From Mycolicibacterium malmesburyense (GTDB lineage Bacteria; Actinomycetota; Actinomycetes; Mycobacteriales; Mycobacteriaceae): a stretch of DNA of 18,194 nt. Below, in pieces: positions 8,216 to 15,629 of the stretch. The stretch's first letter is position 1; every line of letters begins with the position of its first letter. The notes beneath the pieces were generated by a model. It was not told where the DNA came from, searched no databases, and saw only the letters and a program-made list of their open reading frames with translations. The stretch lies in assembly GCF_001050015.1 (NCBI RefSeq), contig NZ_CVTB01000306.1, positions 1 to 18,194 on the forward strand, read 5' to 3'. The position numbers and the translations under genes are program-made.

Positions 8216-8242
8216 CTAGCACTCACCGGTCGCGAGTGCCAA
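8213..8242 (-). promoter_or_regulatory. Proximal groEL2 promoter-like unit
   Basis: On the minus strand TTGGCA (8242-8237), an 18-bp spacer and TAGGTC (8218-8213) form a -35/-10 pair whose ends coincide with the arms of the proximal CIRCE. The -10 is imperfect. A start just downstream would give a leader of about 100 nt. Confidence 0.4.
8216..8242. promoter_or_regulatory. CIRCE operator, groEL2-proximal copy
   Basis: CTAGCACTC, nine bases, GAGTGCCAA. The CIRCE consensus is TTAGCACTC-N9-GAGTGCTAA; this copy differs at one base in each arm. It is the binding site of the heat-shock repressor HrcA. Confidence 0.93.
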
Positions 8243-8247
8243 TTGCA

Positions 8248-8276
8248 TTCTTAGCACTCGACCAGGGAGAGTGCAA
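8248..8276 (-). promoter_or_regulatory. Distal groEL2 promoter-like unit
   Basis: On the minus strand TTGCAC (8276-8271), a 17-bp spacer and TAAGAA (8253-8248) form a -35/-10 pair embedded in the distal CIRCE. It has the same layout as the proximal unit. Confidence 0.45.
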
Positions 8277-8277
8277 G
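8251..8277. promoter_or_regulatory. CIRCE operator, groEL2-distal copy
   Basis: TTAGCACTC, nine bases, GAGTGCAAG. The left arm is a perfect match to the consensus and the right arm has two changes. It starts exactly 35 bp from the proximal copy. Confidence 0.93.
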
Positions 8278-8332
8278 ATCGCTTCGGCCCAAACCGGACG
8301 TCAACGCACCCGGAACTGACGACACTAGGCGG

Positions 8333-8989
8333 ATGCGATTGAGCCGCCTGGCGTCGGTCCACATCGCACGCGGCGGGGCGCCCGCCCTGATCCACGCGGG
8401 CGGCCGGCTCACCTACCGTGACCTCTGCGGCGACGTCGACGCGCTCGCCGAGGTCATGCACGCCGACCGACTGGCCGGCACACCCGTCGCACTCATGCTG
8501 CCCCACTCCCCCGAACTGGTCACAAGTTACCTCGCCTGTTTCGCGTCGGGCGCAATCGCGGCGCCGCTGAACCGGCGATACGCGGCGCCGGAGGTCGAAC
8601 GTGCGCTGCGGCGGATCCGGCCGCGGTGGCTGCTGGTCCATGCCGATCGGCTCGCGGTACTGGCCCACGTCGACGCCTCGGCGCTGACCGGCACCCGGCT
8701 GATCCTCGTCGGCAGGCAACCGGCGGAGGGGTTCGAGGCCGCACTCGAGCAGCATCCGGCGGTCACACTCGCCGCGGTCGTCGGCGCCCCCGATCCGGAC
8801 GAGGGGCAGGTTCCGGTGGCGTTCGTGGTGCCGCGGACCGGCGCGGCGCCGTCGCGCGACGACCTGGTGACGTTTCTGTCCGATCGCATCGCCGCCTACA
8901 AGATTCCGGTCCGCTTTCACCTGCGGTCGGCATTACCGCTCACGCCCGGCGGCAAGATCTCTCGACACGACCTGGCGGCCTCAGCGTGA
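8333..8989 (+). CDS. AMP-dependent ligase remnant, core domain deleted in frame
   Basis: A 218-residue frame made of the two ends of an acyl-CoA synthetase-like adenylating enzyme. Residues 1 to about 133 match the N-terminal subdomain: LIHAGGRLTYRDL, VALMLPHSPELVTSYLACFASGAIAAPLNRRYAAPEVERAL. From about residue 134 it is the C-terminal subdomain: ALEQHPAVTLAAVVGAPDPDEGQVPVAFVV, then LPLTPGGKISRHDL with the A10 lysine K208. Everything between is missing, including the Ser/Thr-Gly P-loop, the Y-G-x-T-E motif and the hinge Asp. Relatives are about 500 residues, so roughly 280 are gone without breaking the frame. It cannot adenylate a substrate by the known mechanism. It is best read as a decaying gene, although a regulatory or scaffolding role is not excluded. 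It overlaps the convergent TetR gene by 9 bp. Confidence 0.8.
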   Translation: MRLSRLASVHIARGGAPALIHAGGRLTYRDLCGDVDALAEVMHADRLAGTPVALMLPHSPELVTSYLACFASGAIAAPLNRRYAAPEVERALRRIRPRWLLVHADRLAVLAHVDASALTGTRLILVGRQPAEGFEAALEQHPAVTLAAVVGAPDPDEGQVPVAFVVPRTGAAPSRDDLVTFLSDRIAAYKIPVRFHLRSALPLTPGGKISRHDLAASA

Positions 8990-9544
8990 CGCGCGCAGGC
9001 CGTCGAGCACGACCTCGGTGAGCCGCCCGGCATCGTCGGGATTGGTGTCCTGGATGGCGAAGCAGCCGGCGAGGATCGCCTTCACGTCGCGCACGTCGAT
9101 GTCACGTCGGACGGTCCCCGCATCCTGTGCCGCCGTCAGCAGCCCGCCGAGGAACTCGAGGAAGGCCTCCTCGGTCTCGGGGATGGCGGCCGTGACGTCC
9201 ACACCCTCCCCCGCCAGCGCATCCTTCAGGCCGCGATCGGTCGCCCCCCAATGCAGAACCAGCGAGCGCAGCAGGACAAACAGTGCGTCGCCGGGCGGAA
9301 CGCCCTCGGTGAGAGCGCGGCCCTCGGCGACGAGGCTCTCAATCCGGTTCTCGACGACGGCGCGGTAGAGGTCGGCCTTGGTCGGGAAGTGGCGGTACAC
9401 GGTGCCCGCGCCGACGCACGCGCGCCGGGCGATCTCGTCGATCGGCACCGCGAGGCCGTCGGTCGCGAAGGCGTCGTAGGCGACCTCCAGTACGCGGGCG
9501 CGATTGCGCTGGGCATCGGCGCGCAGCGGTCGATCCGCACTCAC
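8981..9544 (-). CDS. TetR family transcriptional regulator (divergent from SDR)
   Basis: A 187-residue TetR protein. The N-terminal RADAQRNRARVLEVAYDAFATDG leads into the helix-turn-helix VPIDEIARRACVGAGTVYRHFPTK (about residues 33-56). The C-terminal domain (FLGGLLTAAQDAGTVRRDIDVRDVKAILAGCF) is of the common actinobacterial type. The start is a GTG at 9544 with a GAGGTG ribosome-binding site at 9555-9550, five bases away. It is divergently placed, 99 bp from an SDR gene, with two matched palindromes between them, the classic layout of a local repressor controlling itself and the neighbour. The 3' end overlaps the AMP-ligase remnant by 9 bp. The ligand is unknown, possibly the SDR substrate (inference). 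Confidence 0.93.
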   Translation of the reverse strand: MSADRPLRADAQRNRARVLEVAYDAFATDGLAVPIDEIARRACVGAGTVYRHFPTKADLYRAVVENRIESLVAEGRALTEGVPPGDALFVLLRSLVLHWGATDRGLKDALAGEGVDVTAAIPETEEAFLEFLGGLLTAAQDAGTVRRDIDVRDVKAILAGCFAIQDTNPDDAGRLTEVVLDGLRASR

Positions 9545-9569
9545 GTCATCACCTCGGGAATCAAATTAA

Positions 9570-9587
9570 ACGGGGCGCGCGTTCCGT
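9570..9587. promoter_or_regulatory. 18-bp operator-like palindrome O1 (TetR/SDR)
   Basis: ACGGGGCGCGCGTTCCGT pairs at 7 of 9 positions across its centre. It sits on the TetR side of the divergent gap, just upstream of a TAATTT (minus strand, 9568-9563) that could be the TetR -10 box, so binding would block TetR transcription. Confidence 0.6.
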
Positions 9588-9601
9588 ATATTCGTAAGAA
9601 A

Positions 9602-9619
9602 CCGGAGCGCCCGCTCCGT
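9602..9619. promoter_or_regulatory. 18-bp operator-like palindrome O2 (TetR/SDR)
   Basis: CCGGAGCGCCCGCTCCGT pairs at 7 of 9 positions across its centre, and 14 of its 18 bases equal O1. The centres of O1 and O2 are 32 bp apart, about three helical turns. It lies 24 bp before the SDR start, within the expected SDR promoter region. Confidence 0.6.
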
Positions 9620-9643
9620 TTAACACTCTACCGAGGAGTTCTC

Positions 9644-10564
9644 ATGTATCAGTGGTCAACCGCCGACATCCCCGACCAGAGCGGTCGCATCGCCGTCATC
9701 ACCGGCGCCAACACCGGGCTGGGCTACGAGACCGCCGCGGCACTGGCGGCCAAGGGCGCGCATGTCGTGCTCGCCGTCCGCAACATCGACAAGGGCCGCG
9801 AGGCCGCACGCCGCATCGAGCAGTCCGCCCCCGGCGCGCGCGTGGACGTGCAGGAACTCGACCTCACCTCGTTGCGCTCCATCCGGGCCGCGGCCGAGCA
9901 GCTGAAGGAGCGTCACGACTCCATTGACCTGTTGATCAACAACGCGGGCGTGATGTTCACCCCTAAGTCGACCACCGAGGACGGCTTCGAGCTGCAGCTC
10001 GGCACCAACCATCTCGGACACTTCGCGCTCACCGGACTGCTGCTGGACCGGGTGCTGGCCGCGCCGGGTTCGCGGGTGGTGACCGTCAGCAGCACGGGGC
10101 ATCGCTTCGCGCGCAACGGGATTCAGTTCAACGACTTGCAGTCAGAACGCGGCTACGGCCGGGTGGGTGCCTACGGGCAGGCGAAACTGGCCAACCTGAT
10201 GTTCACGTACGAACTGCAACGCCGGCTGCAGGGCACCGACTCCATCGCGGTCGCCGCGCATCCGGGCGGCTCGCGATCGGAACTGGGTCGCAACTCCCCG
10301 CCGCTGCTGGGCGGCGTCTTCAAGCTGCTGGAGCCCCTGCTGCAAGACGCCGACATGGGTGCGCTGCCGTCCCTGCGCGCCGCAACCGACCCCGACGTGA
10401 TCGGCGGGCAGTACTTCGGTCCCGACGGTCTCATGGAGGAGCGCGGACATCCGGTCGTGGTCGCCTCCAACCGGTTTTCGCACGATGTCGCGGCACAGAA
10501 GCGGCTGTGGACGGTCTCAGAAGAGCTGACCGGCGTCACCTATCCGGTGCCCGCGACGGTCTGA
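9644..10564 (+). CDS. Short-chain dehydrogenase/reductase, retinol-dehydrogenase-like
   Basis: A 306-residue SDR of the longer retinol/WW-domain-oxidoreductase-like type. TGANTGLG (20-27) binds the cofactor and AVRNIDKG suggests NADP(H). NNAG is at 99-102, the active-site Asn is in GTNHLGHF (N122), the serines are at 149-150 in VSSTGH, and Y177-x3-K181 is in GAYGQAKLAN. The C-terminal third holds the family's Pro-Gly segment (AAHPGGSRSEL) and a GGQYFGPDGL region. It acts on an unknown alcohol or carbonyl. The ATG at 9644 has a GAGGAG ribosome-binding site five bases upstream; the longer frame to 9251 only reads antisense to TetR. It is probably repressed by the divergent TetR through the two palindromes. 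A cupin follows 20 bp later and may be co-transcribed. Confidence 0.94.
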   Translation: MYQWSTADIPDQSGRIAVITGANTGLGYETAAALAAKGAHVVLAVRNIDKGREAARRIEQSAPGARVDVQELDLTSLRSIRAAAEQLKERHDSIDLLINNAGVMFTPKSTTEDGFELQLGTNHLGHFALTGLLLDRVLAAPGSRVVTVSSTGHRFARNGIQFNDLQSERGYGRVGAYGQAKLANLMFTYELQRRLQGTDSIAVAAHPGGSRSELGRNSPPLLGGVFKLLEPLLQDADMGALPSLRAATDPDVIGGQYFGPDGLMEERGHPVVVASNRFSHDVAAQKRLWTVSEELTGVTYPVPATV

Positions 10565-10584
10565 CCGTGGCAGGGTGGGTAGGC

Positions 10585-11094
10585 ATGTCGCTCGTCGATC
10601 CCCGGCAGGTGCCGCCCTACCCACCCCCGCGGTACACCGCACCCGAGCCGCAGGCCAGCGCCTGGATACGGCGCGGCGACGAGCCGGCCGACTACGACTC
10701 GTTCGGTTTGGTGCAGTACCACTACCTCGCCGACCAGCGGGCCACCGACGGCGACTACGGCCTGTACCGCGTCGAGATCGCACCGAATGGCGGCGGCCCG
10801 GGACCGCACTTCCACCGCGCGATGTCCGAGGCGTTCTTCGTCCTATCGGGAACGGTCAAGCTCTACGACGGCAACGACTGGACCGACGGACACGCCAACG
10901 ACTTCCTGTACGTACCTCCGGGCGGCATCCACGGCTTCCGCAACGAGGCCGACGAGCCGGCGTCGATTCTGATGCTGTTCGCGCCCGGCGCTCCGCGCGA
11001 GCACTACTTCGAGGGCTTCGCCCAACTCGGCGAGCTCGCCGACGAGGAACGCCGGGAGTGGTTCATCAAGAACGACAACTATTTCCTCGAATAG
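10585..11094 (+). CDS. Cupin domain protein
   Basis: A 169-residue single-cupin protein. Motif 1 is GPGPHFHRAMSEAFFVLSG with metal ligands H75, H77 and E82. Motif 2 is VPPGGIHGFRN with H116 and the closing N120. All four usual metal-binding residues are present, so it should bind Fe, Mn or a similar metal; the reaction (dioxygenase, isomerase or sensor) cannot be told. The acidic, aromatic end (EGFAQLGELADEERREWFIKNDNYFLE) is seen in other actinobacterial cupins. The ATG at 10585 is preferred; an in-frame GTG six codons upstream (10567) is the alternative, and neither has a strong ribosome-binding site. It lies 20 bp after the SDR on the same strand, so probably the same transcript. It overlaps the convergent UvrA-like gene by 16 bp. 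Confidence 0.9.
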   Translation: MSLVDPRQVPPYPPPRYTAPEPQASAWIRRGDEPADYDSFGLVQYHYLADQRATDGDYGLYRVEIAPNGGGPGPHFHRAMSEAFFVLSGTVKLYDGNDWTDGHANDFLYVPPGGIHGFRNEADEPASILMLFAPGAPREHYFEGFAQLGELADEERREWFIKNDNYFLE

Positions 11095-13622
11095 TCAAGC
11101 CGGGCAGCCAGATACGGCGCGGTCCGACTGCGCTTCGCTCGACTCACCTGCCGCGGTGTGCCCGCCGCGACCACCCGCCCGCCGTCGTGGCCCGCGCCCG
11201 GGCCGAGGTCGATCACCCAGTCCGCCCCCGCGACCATCCGCATGTCGTGCTCGGCCACCACCACCGTGTTCCCCGCGTCGACGAGGCGGTGCAACTGCGC
11301 GTCGAGCAGGTCCACGTCGGCCGGGTGCAATCCGGTCGTCGGTTCGTCGAGGACGTAGAGCGTGTGCCCGCGGCGCGGGCGCTGCAGCTCTGAGGCCAGC
11401 TTGATCCGCTGCGCCTCTCCGCCGGACAACTCGGTGGCCGGCTGCCCGAGACGCAGGTAGCCCAACCCGACCTCGCGCAGTGTCGTCAGGCTGCGCGACG
11501 CGCCCGCGATGTCGGCGAGAAACTCACTCGCCTCGTCCACGGTCATCGCCAGGACGTCGGCGATGGTGCGGCCGCGGTAACGCACCCGCAGCGTGGCCTC
11601 GTTGTAGCGGGCGCCGCCACACGTCGGACACGTGGCGTAAGTGCCTGGCAGGAACAGTAATTCGACCGATACGAAGCCCTCGCCCTGACAGGTCTCGCAG
11701 CGCCCCTCGGCGACGTTGAACGAGAACCGGCCCGCCGACCACCCCTTCCGGCGGGCGGCAGCTGTCGCGGCGAACTCCCGGCGCACCGCATCGAACAGGC
11801 CCGTGTAGGTGGCCAGCGTCGAGCGCGGCGTCCGCCCGATCGGGCGCTGGTCGACGGACACCAGACGACCGATCGACTCGACCCCCTCGGCCGTCACGCC
11901 GATGCTGGCGTCGTGATCGAGATCGACGATCTCGGCGTCACCCTCGTCGGCGTCGGCGTCGTTCTCGGCCAGGCTGACGGCGCGCCCCAGATGACGGTTC
12001 ACCACATCGCCGAGCACCTTGACCACGAGCGTCGACTTGCCCGAGCCGGAGACCCCGGTGACCGCGGTGTAGACGCCGAGCGGCAGTTCGACCTCCATGT
12101 CGCGCAGGTTGTGGAAGCAGATGCCGCGCAGGTGCAGCCGCGACGACGGCTCGCGCGGGGTACGAGGCTCGGCGGCCTCTCCGTCGAAGAGGTAGCGCCG
12201 GGTGACCGACTCCTCGACGTCCCGCAGACCCGCGACCGGCCCGCTGTAGAGCACCAGGCCGCCGAGCTCGCCCGCGCCCGGACCGACATCGACGATCCAG
12301 TCCGCGCGCCGCACCACGTCCATGTCGTGCTCGACCACGAACAGCGAATTGCCCGCCCTGCGAAGACGATCCAGCACATCGAGCAGCGGCTCCGCGTCGG
12401 CGGGGTGCAGGCCGGCCGAGGGCTCGTCCAGAACATAGAGGACACCGAACAGCCCCGCGCGCAACTGCGTGGCCAGCCGCAACCGCTGGAGTTCTCCCGG
12501 CGAGACGGTCGGCGTGCGACGGTTCAGCGTCAGGTAGCCCAGACCGAGGTCGATGAGCACCTGGATGCGGGCGACGAGGTCGGCCGCGATCATCGTCGCG
12601 ACCTCGGTGTGCTCACCGGACGCGGTCGACTCGAAGGCCGCCGCGGCATCCTTGCGGGCCGCGGTCGGGCGCAGCACATCGGCGAGTTCGATCAACGGCA
12701 TCGCGACGTAGTCGGCGATCGTGCGACCGGCGAACGTCACCTTCAGCGCCTCCGGCCGCAGACCCGAGCCGTGGCACAACCCGCAGTCGACGCTGTCGAC
12801 GTACTGCAGGACGCGCCGGCGCATCATCGCGCTCTGAGAGTTGGCCAGCGTGTGCCGGACGTGGCGTTCGGCGCTGGTGAAGGTCCCGTTGTAGTAATAG
12901 TCGGCGGTGACCGGGTGCTGGCCCGGATCGATCTCGACGGTGGGCTGGTCGTCGGTGAACAGGATCCAATCGCGTTGCCGCTTCGGCAGTCTGCGCCAGG
13001 GCTTGTCGATATCGTAGCCGAGGGTGATGAGGATGTCGCGCAGGTTCTGCCCCTGCCAGGCGCCCGGCCACGCGGCCACGGCCCCCTCCCGGATGGTCAA
13101 CGACGGATCGGGAACCAGGGTCTGCTCGGTCACCTCGTGGATCCGGCCGAGGCCGTGACAGCGTGGGCAGGCGCCGACCGCGGTGTTCGGCGAGAACGCA
13201 TCCGAGTCGAGCCGCTCGGTGGCCCCGCGCGGATAGGTCCCGGCCCGCGAGAACAGCATCCTCAGCAGGTTCGACAGCGTCGTGACGGTGCCCACGGTGG
13301 ACCGCGAGGTCGCGGACCCTCGGCGCTGCTGCAGCGCGACGGCCGGCGGCAGCCCGGTGATGTCGTCCACCTTCGGCGCGCCGGAGGGCAACAGCAGGCG
13401 GCGCGCGTACGGGGCGACCGATTCGAAGTACCGGCGCTGCGCCTCGGCGTAGATGGTGCCGAACGCCAGCGACGATTTGCCGGAACCGGAGATGCCGGTG
13501 AAGGCCACCAGCGCGTCGCGCGGCGCCCCGACGTCGACGCCCCGTAGGTTGTGTACGCGGGTACCGAAGACGCGGACGCACGGATCGATCTCGTCGCTGG
13601 GGGGAACGGGGATTGCCGACAT
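11079..13622 (-). CDS. UvrA2-like ABC ATPase (excinuclease subunit A paralogue)
   Basis: An 847-residue protein with two UvrA ABC modules. Module 1 has Walker A GISGSGKSS (43-51), cysteine pairs C152/C155 and C280/C283 for a zinc module, an altered signature SPGELQR (374-380) and Walker B YVLDEPSAG (396-404). Module 2 has Walker A GVSGSGKST (523-531), zinc cysteines C642/C645 and C665/C668, the normal signature LSGGEAQR (732-739) and YVLDEPTTG (756-764). After RSTVGTVT (108-114) canonical UvrA has a first zinc pair and a UvrB-binding domain. Here the chain goes almost straight to ACPRCHGLG, so that region is absent, as in UvrA2 of Deinococcus. It probably binds or scans damaged or drug-bound DNA without loading UvrB. 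The frame is open upstream to 13952, but the family N-terminus begins at the ATG 13622. Confidence 0.92.
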   Translation of the reverse strand: MSAIPVPPSDEIDPCVRVFGTRVHNLRGVDVGAPRDALVAFTGISGSGKSSLAFGTIYAEAQRRYFESVAPYARRLLLPSGAPKVDDITGLPPAVALQQRRGSATSRSTVGTVTTLSNLLRMLFSRAGTYPRGATERLDSDAFSPNTAVGACPRCHGLGRIHEVTEQTLVPDPSLTIREGAVAAWPGAWQGQNLRDILITLGYDIDKPWRRLPKRQRDWILFTDDQPTVEIDPGQHPVTADYYYNGTFTSAERHVRHTLANSQSAMMRRRVLQYVDSVDCGLCHGSGLRPEALKVTFAGRTIADYVAMPLIELADVLRPTAARKDAAAAFESTASGEHTEVATMIAADLVARIQVLIDLGLGYLTLNRRTPTVSPGELQRLRLATQLRAGLFGVLYVLDEPSAGLHPADAEPLLDVLDRLRRAGNSLFVVEHDMDVVRRADWIVDVGPGAGELGGLVLYSGPVAGLRDVEESVTRRYLFDGEAAEPRTPREPSSRLHLRGICFHNLRDMEVELPLGVYTAVTGVSGSGKSTLVVKVLGDVVNRHLGRAVSLAENDADADEGDAEIVDLDHDASIGVTAEGVESIGRLVSVDQRPIGRTPRSTLATYTGLFDAVRREFAATAAARRKGWSAGRFSFNVAEGRCETCQGEGFVSVELLFLPGTYATCPTCGGARYNEATLRVRYRGRTIADVLAMTVDEASEFLADIAGASRSLTTLREVGLGYLRLGQPATELSGGEAQRIKLASELQRPRRGHTLYVLDEPTTGLHPADVDLLDAQLHRLVDAGNTVVVAEHDMRMVAGADWVIDLGPGAGHDGGRVVAAGTPRQVSRAKRSRTAPYLAARLDYSRK

Positions 13623-13828
13623 GGTGGCGGGAGGGTACCCATGCCGCGCCAACGCAAGCATCGGATTTGCTGGATGGACCGCCCACCGTGTCCAGGCGCG
13701 CCCTCGGGCGTCCGGCCGACCGGCCGGGGACCGCGGCCCGCGACCGACCCCGACACACCGCCTGCCCGGCGACACGCCAGACAGAGATGCAAAGCCGTAA
13801 TCCGTTGCGTTAGGCTGCTGTCCGATCA
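13623..13828. other. Intergenic region between UvrA2-like and helicase genes
   Basis: This is the divergent control region of about 200 bp. I support no coding frame in it. It holds a tight GC hairpin, CCGGCC-GACC-GGCCGG (13712-13727). A minus-strand TACCCT lies nine bases before the UvrA2-like ATG and could be its -10 box with a very short leader. There is no recognisable SOS (LexA) box by eye. Confidence 0.4.
13811..13816 (+). promoter_or_regulatory. -10 box of the helicase gene
   Basis: TAGGCT fits TANNNT. A start about seven bases on (near 13823) would give a leader of about 20 nt carrying GAGGAG (13831-13836), correctly spaced for the GTG at 13844. No -35 box is seen. Confidence 0.4.
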
Positions 13829-13843
13829 GTGAGGAGTCTTTGG

Positions 13844-15541
13844 GTGCGGGCAAACACAGCGCCCGACACCCAGGCTTTGCGAGGCTGGCAACGTCGGGCA
13901 TTGGTGCGGTATCTTGGCGCCAAACCGCGTGATTTCCTCGCCGTCGCGACACCGGGCGCGGGTAAGACCACGTTTGCCCTGCGCGTGGCCGGCGAGTTGC
14001 TGGCCGACGGCACGGTCGAGCGCGTCACCGTCGTCGTGCCCACCGAGCACCTCAAGATCCAGTGGGCGCTGGCCGCCGCGAGGCTGGGCCTGTCGCTGGA
14101 TCCGAAGTTCTCCAACAGCGCCGCGCACCACTCGTCGGAGTACCACGGCGTGGTCGTCACCTACGCCCAGGTGGCCAGCCACCCCACCCGTCACCGCGTG
14201 CGCACCGAGAACTACCGCACATTGGTGATCTTCGACGAGATCCACCACGGCGGTGACGCGAAGAGCTGGGGCGGGGCGATGCGCGAGGCGTTCAACGACG
14301 CCACCCGTCGGCTGGCGCTGACCGGCACGCCGTTCCGCAGCGACGACAGCCCGATCCCGTTCGTCACCTACGAACCCGACCGCGAAGGCGTCCTGCGATC
14401 GCACGCCGACCACGTCTACGGCTACGCCGACGCGCTCGCCGACGGCGTGGTGCGGCCGGTGGTGTTCCTCGCCTACTCCGGGGAGGCGCGGTGGCGCACC
14501 AGCGCCGGCGAGGAGTACTCGGCGCGTCTCGGTGAACCGCTCAACGCCGAACAGACCGCGCGGGCGTGGCGTACGGTGCTCGACCCGAGCGGCGAGTGGA
14601 TCCCCGCGGTGCTGCAGGCCGCCGACACCCGGCTTTCCCAGTTGCGCAACGGCGGTGTGCCCGACGCGGGCGCGATGGTGATCGCGTCGGACCAGAAGGC
14701 CGCGCGTGCGTACGCCAAGGTGCTCACGATGCTGACCGGTGAGGCGCCGACGCTCGTCCTCTCCGACGACCCCGGTTCCTCGGACCGCATCGCCGAATAC
14801 GCGGTGGGCACGTCCCGGTGGCTGGTCGCGGTGCGCATGGTCTCCGAGGGTGTCGACGTGCCGCGCCTGGCCGTCGGCGTCTATGCGACGTCCGCATCCA
14901 CCCCGCTGTTCTTCGCGCAGGCGATCGGACGCTACGTCCGCTCCCGGCGGCCCGGCGAGACCGCGAGCATCTTTCTGCCCTCGGTGCCCGCGCTGCTCGA
15001 CCTGGCGAGCGAGATGGAGGCGCAGCGCGACCATGTGCTCGGCAAACCGCACCGCGAGTCACAGGGCGAGTGGGACGACGCGGCGCTCGAGGACGCCAAC
15101 AAGCAGAAGGACGAGCCGGGCGATCCGGACAACGGCTTCGAGATGTTGGGCGCCGACGCCGAACTCGACCAGGTGATCTTCGACGGCTCGTCGTTCGGCA
15201 CCGCGGCGGCCGTCGGCAGCGAGGACGAGGCCGACTATCTCGGCATCCCCGGCCTGCTTGCGCCGGACCAGATGCGGGACCTGTTGCGGCGCAGGCAGGA
15301 AGAGCAGATGACGCGTCAGACCGCATCGGGTGAGGTGCCGCGGGTCTCGACGCACGGCCAGCTGCGTGAACTGCGCAAGGAGCTCAACACGCTGGTGTCC
15401 ATCGCACACCACCGCACCGGTAAGCCACACGGCTGGATCCACAAGGAGCTGCGTCGGATCTGCGGCGGCCCGCCCGTGGCGGCGGCCTCAACGGATCAGC
15501 TGCGCGCCCGCATCGAGGTCGTGCGCACGCTGCAGGCCTGA
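13844..15541 (+). CDS. DEAD/DEAH-type SF2 helicase
   Basis: A 565-residue superfamily 2 helicase. A Q-like start LRGWQRRAL precedes Walker A ATPGAGKTT (about 35-43). Motif Ia is VVVPTEHLKIQW, the Walker B/DEAH variant DEIH is at 131-134, and motif III-like LTGTPFR is at 159-165. The second RecA domain has MVSEGVDVPRLAVGVYAT (motif V) and QAIGRYVRSR (motif VI with arginine fingers). A C-terminal part with acidic stretches and HGQLRELRKELNTLVSIAHHRTGKPHGWIH follows, found in mycobacterial members. It would translocate on or unwind nucleic acid with ATP. GTG at 13844 is chosen because GAGGAG lies seven bases upstream; an in-frame GTG at 13829 is the alternative, adding five residues. It is divergent from the UvrA2-like gene, so a shared DNA-repair role is possible but unproven. 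Confidence 0.9.
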   Translation: MRANTAPDTQALRGWQRRALVRYLGAKPRDFLAVATPGAGKTTFALRVAGELLADGTVERVTVVVPTEHLKIQWALAAARLGLSLDPKFSNSAAHHSSEYHGVVVTYAQVASHPTRHRVRTENYRTLVIFDEIHHGGDAKSWGGAMREAFNDATRRLALTGTPFRSDDSPIPFVTYEPDREGVLRSHADHVYGYADALADGVVRPVVFLAYSGEARWRTSAGEEYSARLGEPLNAEQTARAWRTVLDPSGEWIPAVLQAADTRLSQLRNGGVPDAGAMVIASDQKAARAYAKVLTMLTGEAPTLVLSDDPGSSDRIAEYAVGTSRWLVAVRMVSEGVDVPRLAVGVYATSASTPLFFAQAIGRYVRSRRPGETASIFLPSVPALLDLASEMEAQRDHVLGKPHRESQGEWDDAALEDANKQKDEPGDPDNGFEMLGADAELDQVIFDGSSFGTAAAVGSEDEADYLGIPGLLAPDQMRDLLRRRQEEQMTRQTASGEVPRVSTHGQLRELRKELNTLVSIAHHRTGKPHGWIHKELRRICGGPPVAAASTDQLRARIEVVRTLQA

Positions 15542-15548
15542 CTCCCCA

Positions 15549-15613
15549 CCCGCGAGCGCTCACCCTTGTACATATCCGGGCGGGTTTTCTGTACCTGAGT
15601 GAGCGCTCGCGGG
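15549..15613. repeat. 65-bp inverted-repeat element between convergent genes
   Basis: Two 24-base arms, 15549-15572 and 15590-15613, are inverted copies with 21 of 24 matches: a CCCGCGAGCGCTCAC outer block and a GTACA inner block. A 17-base centre holds CCGGGCGGGTTTTC. Pairing can extend outward (CCCA with TGGG past a 2-base bulge) to the helicase stop. GAGCGCTC inside each arm is itself palindromic. Alternatively ACCCGC (15548-15553) and GCGGGT (15580-15585), followed by TTT, could form a terminator for the helicase gene. Confidence 0.65.
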
Positions 15614-15629
15614 GGTGGGTGGAGGACGG

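Noticed and set aside
11913..13547. A 544-residue plus-strand frame antisense to the UvrA2-like gene
   Set aside because: Shadow composition, no ribosome-binding site, and the opposite strand carries complete ABC motifs.
13623..13952. N-terminal extension of the UvrA2-like frame (110 extra residues)
   Set aside because: It would overlap the helicase start on the other strand and is not UvrA-like; family similarity begins at the ATG 13622.
13826..15052. A 408-residue minus-strand open frame antisense to the helicase
   Set aside because: Arg/Gly/His-rich shadow of the helicase gene with no recognisable domain.
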